64,000 nucleotides of DNA from Isochrysis galbana (taxonomy: Eukaryota; Haptophyta; Isochrysidales; Isochrysidaceae), in NCBI GenBank assembly GCA_018136815.1, contig CM030933.1, positions 2,603,944-2,667,943 on the forward strand, given 5' to 3'. Positions 20,713 through 31,189 of this stretch are shown piece by piece. The notes below the pieces were generated by a model. It saw nothing but the letters and a program-made list of their open reading frames with translations. It had not been told where the DNA came from and ran no database searches. The position numbers were made by a program, and so were the translations under genes. The first letter of the stretch is position 1; each line of letters begins with the position of its first letter.

Positions 20713-22107
20713 CTTGGACATAAGTTTGCCGGCTTAGTGTGGCACTACCAAAACTTCAACCAAACGCATGACGAGACGCATGTTGACGGGGTGGGGGGTG
20801 GGGGGGGGTAGATGGGAATGAGGAGAACGGGTTCTACCGACCACGTGGTCAGGCGTCCGTCCGGAGAGAACTGCTATGGCTCTTTGGCACCTTCGCGATG
20901 CGTTCGTGACCTGTCTTTTCAAAAACTATTGTTGGCGGCGGCCATGGCCGTGGGCGTCCTCGTCCACATCTACACGGTCTGCCGCCCCGCCGTGTCAAAC
21001 CGCGTCTGCCTCGCTGGACATGCACACGCACCGCTCACCTAGCCACGCCATGCGCCTCACACCACCAACACGCCGCCGGAGGGCGCACCGGAGCCCGTCA
21101 CACACCTCGCGCACTCGCCGCCGGCCCGCCCCCACTTACTAGCCCGTCGCCGCCGCCGCTTTTGCCGATGCTTACTTGAGGCCTGGCGGCGGACAGTCAA
21201 AGGCCCTCTGTCTTAGCTGCCCACCGGGGATCGACAAACGCCGCGTCGGCTCCGCGGTCTACGGCTCTGCCCTTGACTTCATGTTCATGTCACAAGTATT
21301 GCCAAGACCTTGGAGTGCGCCTTGGCTGCGCGAGCTCCGCGTGCCAGGAGCGTTTTTATTGCGCTACTGCGCGTCATTGGCAGTATGGGTTGATTCCCAA
21401 TACCGCCTGCCAAGCGCCAAGCCCACCACCCAGCGGCAGAAGATGATTTTTGCTTTGGGTTTGGGTGGTGGTGGTGGGTGTCCCGCCAGATGCACTGTGA
21501 GGCGCTCTGGCAAGATCTTGGGCTTTCCCGCTCGCCGCGGCGTAGAGAGCCACGACGTACGACGTGGCCCGTCCTGGGGCCGCCCACGGGATGGGCTACA
21601 GGTCTCGCCTCATCGATCAGCGCCGGAACTGGCACTGCCAGAGAGAGGAGGGCCGCGAGGGCAGCCTCATCGCGCCGCAGGCTCGTCGGCTCGTCAGCCA
21701 TGCGTGGACGGCCGCGTCGGTGAGCTGATCCTAGTTCTCGATGCCGAGTTTGAGAGAGGGCGAATCCTGCGAGGGGCGGGTCGGGATGGTCGGGGTGAGG
21801 CCACTGGTAGCCAGGGTAGCCGCGCGTGCGCGCGTTGTGATGAGCTGGGTGGCGGGCTGCGCGGGCAATGATGCCAGAGCCAGAGGGTCAGGGGGTGGGC
21901 GCTCGAACTGTCGGCAGCCCGACACGGCGCTGCATTGGGCGGGAATCAAATGCCGAATGTAGCTAAGATATAACGGAACCGATCCCCCCGCGGGCGCGAC
22001 CGCAAATTCTTCACGGGTAGAGCGTGAGTGACGGAGGGGGCGAGAGGGGGGGCGAATCGCACCATTTTTTGACGAAGATTTTCGTAGCGTCAGGTAGCCC
22101 CCCCCGG
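20713..22107. other. Intergenic region without a supported gene
   Basis: GC-rich sequence with moderately long frames on both strands at 21176-21871 and 21285-21701. These show no motif, membrane segment or family likeness and overlap each other antisense. A G run lies at 20788-20810. Confidence 0.45.
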
Positions 22108-22205
22108 AGTTCTTTTATTGGGCAGCGCGCCACGGTCAAAAAATGCAGCGCAACCTTTACTAATACTAATAGTCGAAAAGCCCCTGTTTGACCGCCCTAG
22201 TAGTA
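22108..22205 (+). repeat. GGTCAAA MITE-like repeat, copy A
   Basis: Contains TTTTATTGGGCAGCGCGCCA, then CGGTCAAAAAATGCAGC, and ends CCCCTGTTTGACCGCCCTAG. The inner words CGGTCAAA and TTTGACCG form short inverted ends. Two further copies lie at 28728-28810 (inverted) and 30018-30108, and a solitary end at 7634-7650. It is non-coding and a likely miniature transposon. Confidence 0.7.
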
Positions 22206-22667
22206 GGACATGGATGCGTGTTTCAAATTCGCACTTTGTTACGCACCGTTCGATGCCGCATTGCGCGCACTGCCGCACACAGCACAACATCACGGCAACA
22301 AGCACAAAAGCTCAGGCTATGGGCATTAGCAATGGCGATGGCAGTAGCAAATGATGCGCAAGAAATGCGCTAACATGCCCGATGCAAGCAAAAGCCCGAA
22401 AACAGTGCAGTGCTGCCGCCCTCCGATAGCGGGTTACCGTCTCTGGTGCAATGGTGCCCCCTTTTCACAGAAGCTTGAAGAAGTGAGGATAAGGGGCGAG
22501 TCGGCGTTCGCAAATCTAGTCGGCCGTGTGTGTGCAAGCATAGAGATACCGGCGGTGAGTGGCATGGCAGCCTCTCTGCGTGCTTGTCCCTACAGTAGAG
22601 CACGCATAGCAGCCGGCGACGTACGGGCGACCGGCCTCATTCATCAGTGTCGAGCCCGCAGCGCACG

Positions 22668-25600
22668 TCACGCACCGCCCAGTTGCTGCGCCGTTTGCCC
22701 CTGGTATTTTTTGTACATGTAGAAGGCCCCGCCGATGAGGAGGATATTGCCCGTGCCGAGAATGAGCAAGACGACTAGCACCTTCCCGAGCGAGAACAGG
22801 GCCGGCAGGGCATCAGAGGGCTTGGAGGCGAGCGCTTCATCGAGCATCGCGCGGAAGATCTTTGGTGCAAATATCGCCACGCAAAGCCGGTCCCAAAGGA
22901 AGGTGCCTAGGATCGAGATGCCGACGAGCGACATGACCTTCCAACGGAACTCGTCATTCGGGAAGGGTTCCAGGTGGATAAGGGCATTGAGCTGTGGGAA
23001 GGCGCCCCACGCGCAAACGGCACAGCCGGCGACGCAGGCGAAGACGGAGAGGAAGAGCGGGTGGTTCTCGGAGATGCCCTTCATCCAAGGTCGGCCCTTG
23101 TAATTGACCAGAAGCACCCCAATACACTGCGATGTTTCCACGAGAAACACGCAGGTGTTGAGCAAGTTAGGCATGAACGGGGTGGTCCATAGAGCCATTG
23201 CCTGCGCCATGTAGTCGCCCTCCTCCGCGGCGGCAGCCTGCGCTTCCTCCTTGAGCTCGCGCAGCCGCTCGCGCTTGAAGAATTCGACAACCTCTTGCAG
23301 CTTCTCGGGGCCCATCTCCTCACGCGCCATCTCTACCGCGGTACGCATGGCGAAGAGATGGAGCGCAGCTTGGCCAAACATAGAAACGAAGATGGCTGGG
23401 TGGAAGAGCGACCGCAGCGGCCTTTGCGGGTGCATCTTTTGGATGGGCGAGGCGTACGAGAAGGCGAGCTGCGCGATCATGAGCAGCCATGAGGAAGCGA
23501 TCATTTGGCGCTCCGAGGCGCGTGAGCCCTCGAGAGAGAGGGAGGAGAGGACGTAGGCGGATATAAGGCTTTCGAGCATCATGATCTGTTGCTGCTGCAA
23601 CGCGGACAGAAGCGTACAGCGGCCTTGCCGAATGAGGTCGACGATGTTACGGACCGAAGGCGACCTCGAGGTGAAGGGTGCTGCAACGGACGCGTCGCCC
23701 GGCCGCACCATCGGCAAATCAGACTGAGCCTCGCCCATCTCAGCAGCGAGCTTCTCTATGGACGCTTTCTTGTCGAATACGTTGCCGTGGACGGCCTGCA
23801 GACGGCGGCGCTCCTCCATCATCTCGCGGTGGACGCGGCCGAGCGTCGACCTCATGATCTTCATGTGGCCCATCACGCCCAGCACCTCACCGCGCGCCTC
23901 GGCGGCGGCGACTTCCTCGCGGATCCACTCCTGCTGCTTGGCCTGAAGCTCAGCCTGTTTCGCCTTGAGCAGTTGTGACTGGATACGGTTGGACTCGGCT
24001 GCCTTGCGCGCGAGCTCACTGGCCTGCATGTTGAGCGCCTCCTCCGACTTGGCTTCCTTGGGTGCGGTCGACGATTCGGGGGCGGGGCCGTCCTCGGCAG
24101 TCTCACCGCGCGTGTTGGTGTCTCCGTAGCCCGACAGAAGCGCGAGGCCAACGTCGGCCTGTTTCAGCGCGCCACAGTCGTTGCCGCCGTCGCCGCACAT
24201 TATGACCTTGTGTCCGTTGCGTTCCTGCAGCATCCGGATCACCTTGGCCTTGCCTGGCGGCGACATGCGTGCGAAGACGCGTAGGTCATGCAGGTGCGCC
24301 CAGACGGCGTCATCCGTTTCGGCAGCTGCCTCGATTGAGGCGTCCGTCGCCATCAGCTCGTAGCGCTGGCTCAGCGCGTGCATCTCGGCCGCTGAAAAGG
24401 GCGCGACGGTCTCAGCCGACGCGCCGGTTGCATTGACCCATTCGGCGCCCTTCCCATCGGCGTTTGCAACTAGGAGTAGCGCTGGCTTGTCAGGCGAGCA
24501 AATGTGCACCTCACGTGCGACGTGCAGCGCAGTGAGCGGAGCATCGCCAGTAATCATGAAGACCTGATGCGCTGAGTCGATCAGCGCGCCGACGACCATC
24601 GGTGAGTCAGCCCGCGTCTTGCAGGCGAAGGCGACGAAGCCGGCAAATGAGAGCTCGGACTCGACTTCCTCGCGCGGAAGCGCAGTGGCTTGCGCGTCCG
24701 AAGCGACGCTGTTGAGATTCTTGTAGGCGAGGGCGAGCACGCGCATACCACGCTCGGCGAGGCCACGGTACACCTCGGAGTACCACTTAGGCACCTGGCC
24801 GGCACGCAGCAGTGCCTCGACGGCCTCGGGCGAGCCCTTGACGAGTGCGCGGAAGGAAGGCGCGGACGAACCCTTCTCAGTAATCTGAGCGACGGTCGAC
24901 ATGCGCTGGAGGGCGGACGAGAAGTGGTGCCGATGAACGAGCCGGACGCTCGCCACGCTGCACCTAGCACGGCGGTCCTGCACCGTCTTGAGCTCGGCCT
25001 GCGCGTTGGTAAGCTCTTTACGCACCGACGAGCATTGCGCGTCGGTGAGCCGAGGCGGCGGCCTAACGCCCTCAGCGACCTGCTGCGGCGTGAGGGCGGG
25101 CGGTGGCTCAAGCCGCTTCTGCAACGCAGTGATCACCCTCTCGAGGGGCTCGGTGTCACCGGGGCGCGACGTCTGCGAGCGCGCGTCGTAGCGCCAGCCG
25201 ATGCCCTCCAGCGCGGCCGTTTCGATCGGGTCGCCCACGAGCTTAGAGCCTTCAATAGCGACGAGCGAGTGACAGCCGGCCAGCACCATGGCGGCGTCGG
25301 CCGACGCCTCGACCACCGGAAGCTGCTTGGGCGGCTTGCCCTCGCTGCCGCTCGCGTTGAGAATGCCGACGGGTACAAGCTTGTCTGAGGTGAGCGTGCC
25401 CGTCTTGTCGAAGAGAACGCAGTCCACCTTCCCCGCCATCGGTAGGCGGAAGGGCTCGGTACAGAAGATTCCGGCCTTGAGGAGGGCCATGAGCGCAGTG
25501 TTGACGGCCATTGCTGTCTGCATGGGCAGGTGACGCGGCACCACTGACGTGAGGATGATCACGCACTTGAGGAGCAGCTCATGCGTCGTGCGGTCGCCTT

Positions 25601-27467
25601 TCTCGAGGCCCTTCTGGAAGACGTATGCCGATGACACGAGCGCGAAGACGAAGAGAAGGAGCAGGGCAGCGATGGTCTCGCGCGAGTCGTCCGAGACGGC
25701 TTGTTGCGAAAACTCGATCATCTGCATCAGCTCGCCTTGCGAGCTCGAGAAGCCCGAGCGCAGCACGAAGCAAAGGCAGCCGCCGTCCGGCGTGGCCGGC
25801 ACGCCCGCATTGGACGCGTCGGCGCCAGCCGAGCTCTGCTGCGAGGAGGCGATGATCGAGGTGCCGGCGAAGAGCGCATGCACGCGGTCGGCGCCGTCGA
25901 GGTCGAGCGCGCGGCCCGCGGCCGACGGGTCATCCGCCTTCACCGTCAGCCGGTCCTTCATCTGTGGGACTGACTCGCCAGTAAGGGAGGCCTCGTTGAC
26001 GACCGCTGCGCCGCGCAGCAACAGGCAGTCGCATGGCACGACGTCATTAATCGGCTCGGGCGGCACGGCTGCGGGGCCGACTGGCGCGCCCTCGGCAATG
26101 GACGAGGCACCAGTTGGCTTGCGCGGCGGCAAGAGCGAGACGAGGTCGCCCGGCAGCAGGTCGGTGGTGGAGAGCTTCTGCCACTTACCGCAGCGGAACA
26201 CCTGCACCGCAAAGGGCTTGGCCGACATCGAGTTGAGCGTCTTAAAGGTGCGCTGGCGCTGCATGACGGAGGTTGACTCGAGAAGAAGGATGGAGAAGAC
26301 CTGGAACGCGGTGAAGCCGTAGGAGACGGCGTCAAGCAACCAGAGCACGGAGCAGAAAATCTGGAAAACCACAAGTGGTGAAAGCAGCTGCTCGACGTAG
26401 AGGTCGACAAAGCGCGGTGTCTTGACCGAGAGCACATTGGGCCCGAACTGCTCGGTGCGTAGGGCCACCTCGTCAGTGGTCTGCAGGCCACGCGAGGCGA
26501 CGTACGCGACCACGTGGAGTGCGCACGGCGAGCGGATCAGTCGCACGGCGCCGTCGCAGCCCTCGGCGACAGGTGGAGAAGCGTCCTGGTCGCCCTCGGC
26601 AGCCGGTTCTTCGCCACGCGCAAAGTACTCGTACCTCTGGCGCTGGAACTCGCAGACCGACCGACCGGTCGAGGCCGAGCGTACGACGCGCGCCAGCCCA
26701 GGCTTGCCTTTGTGTTTCTCTGGCTTGAAACACAGGTATACGCCCGGCTCGACAGTGGTGCATGGCATGTAGAAGGCACGCAGCCGAAAGTCCATCGACC
26801 AGCGGCACATCAGGTAGAAGAGCGCGTTGACCGTACAGAGGAGAAACAGGCCAACGCATGCGGCCGCGCTTGGCAGCCACTCGTGGGGAAGCGGACGTTC
26901 CTTCTTCTCAAGCGCTTCCAGCTCCTCGAGCTCCTGCTTCTTTTTGTCAGCCTCCGCGCCAGCACCCTCTAGACCGGCACGGAGCGCCGCCTTACGCTCC
27001 CGCTCGTACCGCGCGCGGTCGAGCTCGGCCATGCGCTCCCACTTAGCGCGCTCGACACGTCCCATCCCCTGCCACTCCGCCGCGGCCGCCGCGCCCACCT
27101 CTTCCTCCGTCGCACCCAGAAGCGCCTGCCTCAGCCTGCTCGCGCTGCCTTCCGTGTAAAACTCGAGTGCTCCCTTTGCCGGTGAAGCTCCAGCCAACGG
27201 CGTCTCGTCGTGCTCAAGGAGCTGGTCATCCTGGAAAGGATCGATCTCAGGGGATGTCTCTACCAATCCAGCTCTCCCCGCTGCCGCTGCGTCGATCCGT
27301 TCTCGCTCTGCAAGTGCCGCACGGTACGGCTCTCCCGCAGTGCGCCACACGTGAGAGAGAGAGAGGGTGTAGAGGAGGAAGAAGAATGCAGCGATGAGCG
27401 TACGACGGCCAGGCTGGTCGCGGTAGGCGCCGACGGATGCCAGCGTGCTCGGGTGCTCGAGCCGCAT
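22668..27467 (-). CDS. P5A-type ATPase (ATP13A1/Spf1-like)
   Basis: Large P-type ATPase of the ER, a family that extracts or moves transmembrane helices. The gene is one uninterrupted exon. The frame is open further upstream through CT-rich repeat, but the Met at 27467, just before the first helix (LIAAFFFLLYTLSLSHV, ~24-40), is the natural start and gives 1599 residues. There are insertions relative to the ~1200-residue family, including a charged coiled-coil-like stretch at ~140-190. Landmarks: LTGESVPQ (Thr496, actuator domain), CTEPFRLPMAGKVDCVLFDK with the phosphorylated Asp687 in DKTGTLT, KGSPEAVEALL (nucleotide domain), and CGDGGNDCGALKQADVGLAL near 1091-1110. The last hydrophobic segment is near the C-terminus. 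The helix-4 motif, PPELPxE in yeast and animals, reads PRHLPMQ (644-650). Confidence 0.9.
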   Translation of the reverse strand: MRLEHPSTLASVGAYRDQPGRRTLIAAFFFLLYTLSLSHVWRTAGEPYRAALAERERIDAAAAGRAGLVETSPEIDPFQDDQLLEHDETPLAGASPAKGALEFYTEGSASRLRQALLGATEEEVGAAAAAEWQGMGRVERAKWERMAELDRARYERERKAALRAGLEGAGAEADKKKQELEELEALEKKERPLPHEWLPSAAACVGLFLLCTVNALFYLMCRWSMDFRLRAFYMPCTTVEPGVYLCFKPEKHKGKPGLARVVRSASTGRSVCEFQRQRYEYFARGEEPAAEGDQDASPPVAEGCDGAVRLIRSPCALHVVAYVASRGLQTTDEVALRTEQFGPNVLSVKTPRFVDLYVEQLLSPLVVFQIFCSVLWLLDAVSYGFTAFQVFSILLLESTSVMQRQRTFKTLNSMSAKPFAVQVFRCGKWQKLSTTDLLPGDLVSLLPPRKPTGASSIAEGAPVGPAAVPPEPINDVVPCDCLLLRGAAVVNEASLTGESVPQMKDRLTVKADDPSAAGRALDLDGADRVHALFAGTSIIASSQQSSAGADASNAGVPATPDGGCLCFVLRSGFSSSQGELMQMIEFSQQAVSDDSRETIAALLLLFVFALVSSAYVFQKGLEKGDRTTHELLLKCVIILTSVVPRHLPMQTAMAVNTALMALLKAGIFCTEPFRLPMAGKVDCVLFDKTGTLTSDKLVPVGILNASGSEGKPPKQLPVVEASADAAMVLAGCHSLVAIEGSKLVGDPIETAALEGIGWRYDARSQTSRPGDTEPLERVITALQKRLEPPPALTPQQVAEGVRPPPRLTDAQCSSVRKELTNAQAELKTVQDRRARCSVASVRLVHRHHFSSALQRMSTVAQITEKGSSAPSFRALVKGSPEAVEALLRAGQVPKWYSEVYRGLAERGMRVLALAYKNLNSVASDAQATALPREEVESELSFAGFVAFACKTRADSPMVVGALIDSAHQVFMITGDAPLTALHVAREVHICSPDKPALLLVANADGKGAEWVNATGASAETVAPFSAAEMHALSQRYELMATDASIEAAAETDDAVWAHLHDLRVFARMSPPGKAKVIRMLQERNGHKVIMCGDGGNDCGALKQADVGLALLSGYGDTNTRGETAEDGPAPESSTAPKEAKSEEALNMQASELARKAAESNRIQSQLLKAKQAELQAKQQEWIREEVAAAEARGEVLGVMGHMKIMRSTLGRVHREMMEERRRLQAVHGNVFDKKASIEKLAAEMGEAQSDLPMVRPGDASVAAPFTSRSPSVRNIVDLIRQGRCTLLSALQQQQIMMLESLISAYVLSSLSLEGSRASERQMIASSWLLMIAQLAFSYASPIQKMHPQRPLRSLFHPAIFVSMFGQAALHLFAMRTAVEMAREEMGPEKLQEVVEFFKRERLRELKEEAQAAAAEEGDYMAQAMALWTTPFMPNLLNTCVFLVETSQCIGVLLVNYKGRPWMKGISENHPLFLSVFACVAGCAVCAWGAFPQLNALIHLEPFPNDEFRWKVMSLVGISILGTFLWDRLCVAIFAPKIFRAMLDEALASKPSDALPALFSLGKVLVVLLILGTGNILLIGGAFYMYKKYQGQTAQQLGGA

Positions 27468-27948
27468 GCGTGTCAAGGGGGAGAGAGGAGAGAGGAGAGG
27501 GGGGGGGGGGGGGAAGGGAGAGAAGAGGAGGGAGCGGGGGGGGGGGGGGCGGGGGGGGCGGGGGGCGGGGGGGAGAAGGGGGAGCACTGCGTGTGACGTG
27601 GTCGCGGAGCGAAGGCCGCTGTGGAGTAAGGGAAAAGAAGAGAGTTTTAGAGAGAAGAAAAGAGGGGGATATATAAAGAAAGGGAAGAGAGAAAATTGAG
27701 AAGCGAGAGAGTAGAGGGGGGGAGGGGAGAGAGAGAGAGAGGGAGGGAGGGAGGGAGGGGGGCCGGAAGCAAAGAGACAGAAGAAGGAAGAAGAACTCAA
27801 TGTGTGGGACGAGATGCACACCGAGGAAAGAAAGGAAAACTGATAGGAAGAAGAAGGGAAGAGAGAGAAGAACCAAAGGGAAAAGCACGATTTCTCCTGA
27901 CAAGGAGAAGCGCGAAGAGAGAAATAGTACTCCGAGGAGAACAGAAGA

Positions 27949-28010
<62 letters not shown>

Positions 28011-28260
28011 GGCTCTTGTAGAAGGGGGGGGGTGAAGAAGGTTGGCGCTCTCTACTAGAAAAAGAGAGAGAGAAGAGAAGAGAGAGAGAGAGAGGAGAGA
28101 GAGAGAAGAGAGAGAGGGAGAGAGAGAGAGTGCGAGGGAGAGAGCGAGGGAGAGAGAGGGAGAGAGAGGGGGAGGGAGAGAAAGAGAGAGAGGGAGAGGG
28201 AGAGAGAGAGAGAGAGAGAGGGAAAGAGAAAGGAGGAGGGAACTCACGGGGGGCGCGCGG
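27468..28260. repeat. G/GA-rich low-complexity tract upstream of the P5 ATPase
   Basis: Includes G runs at 27500-27575, GGGA repeats at 27740-27760, a (GA)n array at 27955-28003 and further GA-rich sequence to 28230. On the gene's own strand this is a CT-rich leader. It probably includes the promoter. Confidence 0.85.
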
Positions 28261-28727
28261 CAGGGGATCGAGCGGGTGGGGACGCCCAGACGGGATGGGG
28301 GAGCATTCTTTTGTAAAAGAAAGATATTAGAGGGGTTTTGAGGTAAGTCAAGACTGACTCAGCTGTGGGCGACTCAACTGCGTCGGCGCGCTGTTGAGTC
28401 TCTGGTGACTATTGAGTTCGCAATCCGAAATCCAAAATGAATGGAGGGGTTTTGCAACGACTCAACGGGAACTCAAGAGTTGCCGAGTCAACACCCTTGA
28501 TTCGCTTGGAGCCAGGTGTCCGAGTGATTTATTTATTTGATTCGCTAGGACTGAAATTTGAACTCGGAGCCCTAGCCGAGGCGTGAGGCTAGCCTAGAGC
28601 CTAGAGGGACGTAATCAACGAGAATGGAGCCTGGATCGAGTACGCGAGGACGGCGCATCGAGAACAAGGGGGGGGGGGGGGGGGGGGACATTCTTGAAGG
28701 TGTCCGCTAAGCTACTAGTGACTAGTG
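28261..28727. other. Intergenic, short GACTCAAC repeats
   Basis: No gene is seen. Bases 28340-28500 contain several GACTCAACTG and GAGTCAACA words in both orientations. A 19-base G run is at 28670-28688. Confidence 0.4.
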
Positions 28728-28810
28728 ATAGGGCGGTCAAACAGGGGCTATTAACCATTAGTAATGGCCATTAGTAAGGGCCGGGCTGCATTTTTTGACC
28801 GTGGCGCGAT
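28728..28810 (-). repeat. GGTCAAA MITE-like repeat, copy B
   Basis: Inverted relative to copy A. It reads AGGGCGGTCAAACAGGGGCT at the left and GCATTTTTTGACCGTGGCGC at the right. The centre contains TTAGTAATGGCCATTAGTAA, an internal palindrome that is shorter in copies A and C. Confidence 0.7.
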
Positions 28811-28945
28811 GCTGCCTTCCGCCTTCCCCTAGCTTGTGCAGGCGCGCTGCGCAGCAGTGTCGAGACCCTGCGGCTCGTGCTGCCTTCCCCCAGCTTGTGC
28901 AGGCGCGCTGCGCGGCAGTGTCGAGACCCGTGCTGCCTTCCCCAG
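28806..28945. repeat. Three-copy ~55-bp tandem repeat
   Basis: Units start with GCTGCCTTCC..CAGCTTGTG and end GCAGTGTCGAGACCC. The first two are complete and the third is cut short. The array is directly attached to the end of MITE copy B. Confidence 0.7.
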
Positions 28946-29490
28946 CGGCGCGTGTGGAGCAGCACGTCCCGGACGGCGCGTTCGCGGCGTTCGCGATGCG
29001 CCCATTGCTCAAGGCTCAAGGCGCATGCGTCTGGTCCAAAATCCTCACACCAACGCGAGGATTTTGGACAGAGGAGCAGCTGCGCGATGCGTCTGGTCGG
29101 ACGCTTTCGGAACTGGCGGACCTCTTGCAGGCGGCGAGAGGCCTGGATATACGAAACATCAGCTAGGATAGCCAGAGCTAGACCTCTTTAGTAGAAACTC
29201 CAAGGGATATCATGGAAAATCCGTACGAGACATACATAAGACCTAAGGAACGGAAATGCGAGCCGACGTTAGAGCGAAGGAGGAGCCACAGTCTCCCACC
29301 CCCTTCTCTCCAACTCCTGGCCGAAGCAGCGCGCGCGGCCTCCCCGGAACCAGCTTCTCCGCCAAAGAGGGAACTGGGGAAGGGGGAGGGGGTTGATAGG
29401 GGTAAAGGCGGGTAGTAGGGAGGTACACCAGCACACTGCCTCATGCCGCGTATGTAGCGGGGAATTTTAAGAAGATTTTTTTTTCCATCA
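28946..29490. other. Intergenic, one diverged dispersed repeat
   Basis: Bases 29375-29465 resemble 8845-8950 (G-rich block, GGGTAGTAGGGAGG, then CTGCCTCATGCCGC). The inverted words TCCAAAATCCTCACACCAA and ACGCGAGGATTTTGGA near 29035-29070 form a small hairpin. No gene is recognised. Confidence 0.4.
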
Positions 29491-29931
29491 TTGTCCAACC
29501 AACACTGGCTGGATGGGACCCACGTACCGCCTGGCCCACCGCACAGCCCTACCTCCACACGCTGCCTGCCCACCAAAGCCCACAGCACACAGCACCCATA
29601 CAGCCCTCTCCAGCCTCACGCCTTCCAGCCCGCCAACCCCATCACTGCCACCATTCGCTCACAAATAGAACAGCTGCAGCTTAGCCTCTCCCACCTTGAG
29701 GCCCCACCCCACTCACCCCCTCGCACTCCCTTCCAGCCCTCCCCATTCGTTCCCCCAACACTTTTTGGCCCCCCACCAAGCCAGCCCTCCCCAGCCCTGT
29801 CTCCTCCGCCGGATGCCCGCCTCGACCGCCTCGGCAACGCCCTCGCCGAGCTAACCCTCAACTTCACCTCCTTGAGGAGTGAGATGGCGAACTTCAAGGC
29901 TATAACCTTAGAAGGCCAGTTGCGCACGTAG
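29491..29931 (+). CDS. Uncharacterised proline-rich ORF with C-terminal coiled coil
   Basis: 146-residue frame. The first 115 residues are Pro/Ser/Thr/His-rich, interrupted by a helical stretch (ATIRSQIEQLQLSLSHLEA, ~52-70). The last 35 residues (RLDRLGNALAELTLNFTSLR) have heptad-like hydrophobic spacing. The arrangement resembles a small gag-like or scaffold protein, but I recognise no family. It sits among repeats between two MITE copies, so a mobile-element remnant is plausible. Confidence 0.3.
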   Translation: MSNQHWLDGTHVPPGPPHSPTSTRCLPTKAHSTQHPYSPLQPHAFQPANPITATIRSQIEQLQLSLSHLEAPPHSPPRTPFQPSPFVPPTLFGPPPSQPSPALSPPPDARLDRLGNALAELTLNFTSLRSEMANFKAITLEGQLRT

Positions 29932-30017
29932 AGGGTCGTGATGCGACAACCGACTTAAGTCGGGCGACTCTCCGGGGAAAAGCACCGGGGGGGGGGGGGG
30001 GGGCTGGAGATTTTTAT

Positions 30018-30108
30018 TGGGCATCGCGACGCGGTCCAAAAATGCAGCCCAACCCTTACTAGTAGTTCAAAAGACCCTGTTTGAGTTTGAGTTTGACCGC
30101 CCTACTCC
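30018..30108 (+). repeat. GGTCAAA MITE-like repeat, copy C
   Basis: Same orientation as copy A: TTTATTGGGCATCGCGACGC, then GGTCCAAAAATGCAGC, and a right end containing TTTGACCGCCCTACT. The right part holds a duplicated GTTTGAGTTTGA. A long G run (29989-30003) precedes it. Confidence 0.7.
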
Positions 30109-30422
30109 CTACTAGCTACCTACTACCAGAGGTTTTTCTCGCTTTGGCGCCATTGTTGGTTGATGGAACAAAACTCCGCTGGCTCTTCCAACCATCTTTC
30201 AAGCAGAGTTCCAGCTCTGCGAAATCCCTCGACTGCCTCAAACCGCACAGCCGCACTCGTAGCTCATAGTCGGAATTTTCTTAATACTTTACCCATCGGC
30301 TCGTAGTGAGATTTTTTCTACTTTTTACCCTTCGGCCCTCGCACCCCACCACTCTACTTTTTACTATTTACTTTACCTACCCGCACGAAGGGCCGCGCGC
30401 CGCCGCCGCCGCCGCCGCCGCG

Positions 30423-31157
30423 ATGCTCTCGCGCTGCAGCAACCTGCTCTCGCCCGCGCGTGCACTCGTGAGCCGCGGGCTCTCGAGCCGTGTGCCAAGG
30501 CGACGCGAGGGTCCGCCCGCCGAGGGCGAGAAGCTACATATTCTCTTCCCGCGCAAGGGAGCCTACCAGGCCTCTATGGAAGTGAAGAAACGCATCCTCG
30601 CCGCAACGCCACACATGGGCGGACAGAGGCTCAAGCAGTTAGCAAGACTGCACGCGCGCAAGGGGACGATGGACTCGTTTGTCGCAGATCTGGAATCCAG
30701 GCTTGATCGCTTCCTCGTCCGCTGCAACCTGGTGCGTAGAGCCACCGCGCGTGGAGCAACAGCCGAGGCCAGGCTGCGCCTTCCCTCCTCCTTGCGCATG
30801 CACGTTGAGCGGATACCCGCCCCCCTCACGGTGAGTCAGGTGCCTTCAATCTTTGCTGCGCGACATCTAATCGGTCACAAGCATATACTAGTCAATGGTC
30901 GGCCCGCCAACCGGTCGGGCATGATCTTGGAGCCAATGGCGATTGTGGAGCCTCGACCGCAGTCCAAGGCGCTCTTCAGAAAGCTCATCCAGCTGCGGCT
31001 CGCCAACAACACTTTCGTGTTCGCCAACAGGGATAAGTCCGGCACGTCTTCGCAGAGGTCGAGCGCCGATCCAGATGCCGACGGCTCTCCCAAGCAGACC
31101 TCTGCGCCAGAAAATCACGGCGTGGACCTTGCTCGCCTTCGGAAGGTGCGCCCCTGA
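30423..31157 (+). CDS. Mitochondrial small-subunit ribosomal protein uS4
   Basis: Nuclear-encoded mitoribosomal protein, 244 residues. The chosen start (MLSRCSNLLSPARALVSRGL) gives a typical Arg/Ser-rich mitochondrial presequence. The frame stays open 39 codons further 5', but that part is GCC-repeat and low complexity. Residues ~100-115 (FVADLESRLDRFLVRCNLV) and ~140-175 (VPSIFAARHLIGHKHILVNG, then RPANRSGMILEPMAIV) form the S4 RNA-binding domain, matching RLDxVxxRxGxA...ARQLVxHGHxxVNG. The N-terminal zinc-free part of uS4 is reduced, as in many mitochondrial versions. The hydrophilic tail is extra. The next ORF on the same strand starts only 32 bases after this stop. Confidence 0.75.
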   Translation: MLSRCSNLLSPARALVSRGLSSRVPRRREGPPAEGEKLHILFPRKGAYQASMEVKKRILAATPHMGGQRLKQLARLHARKGTMDSFVADLESRLDRFLVRCNLVRRATARGATAEARLRLPSSLRMHVERIPAPLTVSQVPSIFAARHLIGHKHILVNGRPANRSGMILEPMAIVEPRPQSKALFRKLIQLRLANNTFVFANRDKSGTSSQRSSADPDADGSPKQTSAPENHGVDLARLRKVRP

Positions 31158-31189
31158 AATGATCCCTCAGCTGTCGCACTCACTTCGGC

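Noticed and set aside
21176..21871. 231-residue plus-strand and 138-residue minus-strand frames
   Set aside because: Mutually antisense, no motif or family likeness, typical of GC-rich non-coding DNA.
27468..28247. A 260-residue N-terminal extension of the P5 ATPase
   Set aside because: Encoded by CT and C-rich repeats; the Met at 27467 directly precedes the first natural helix.
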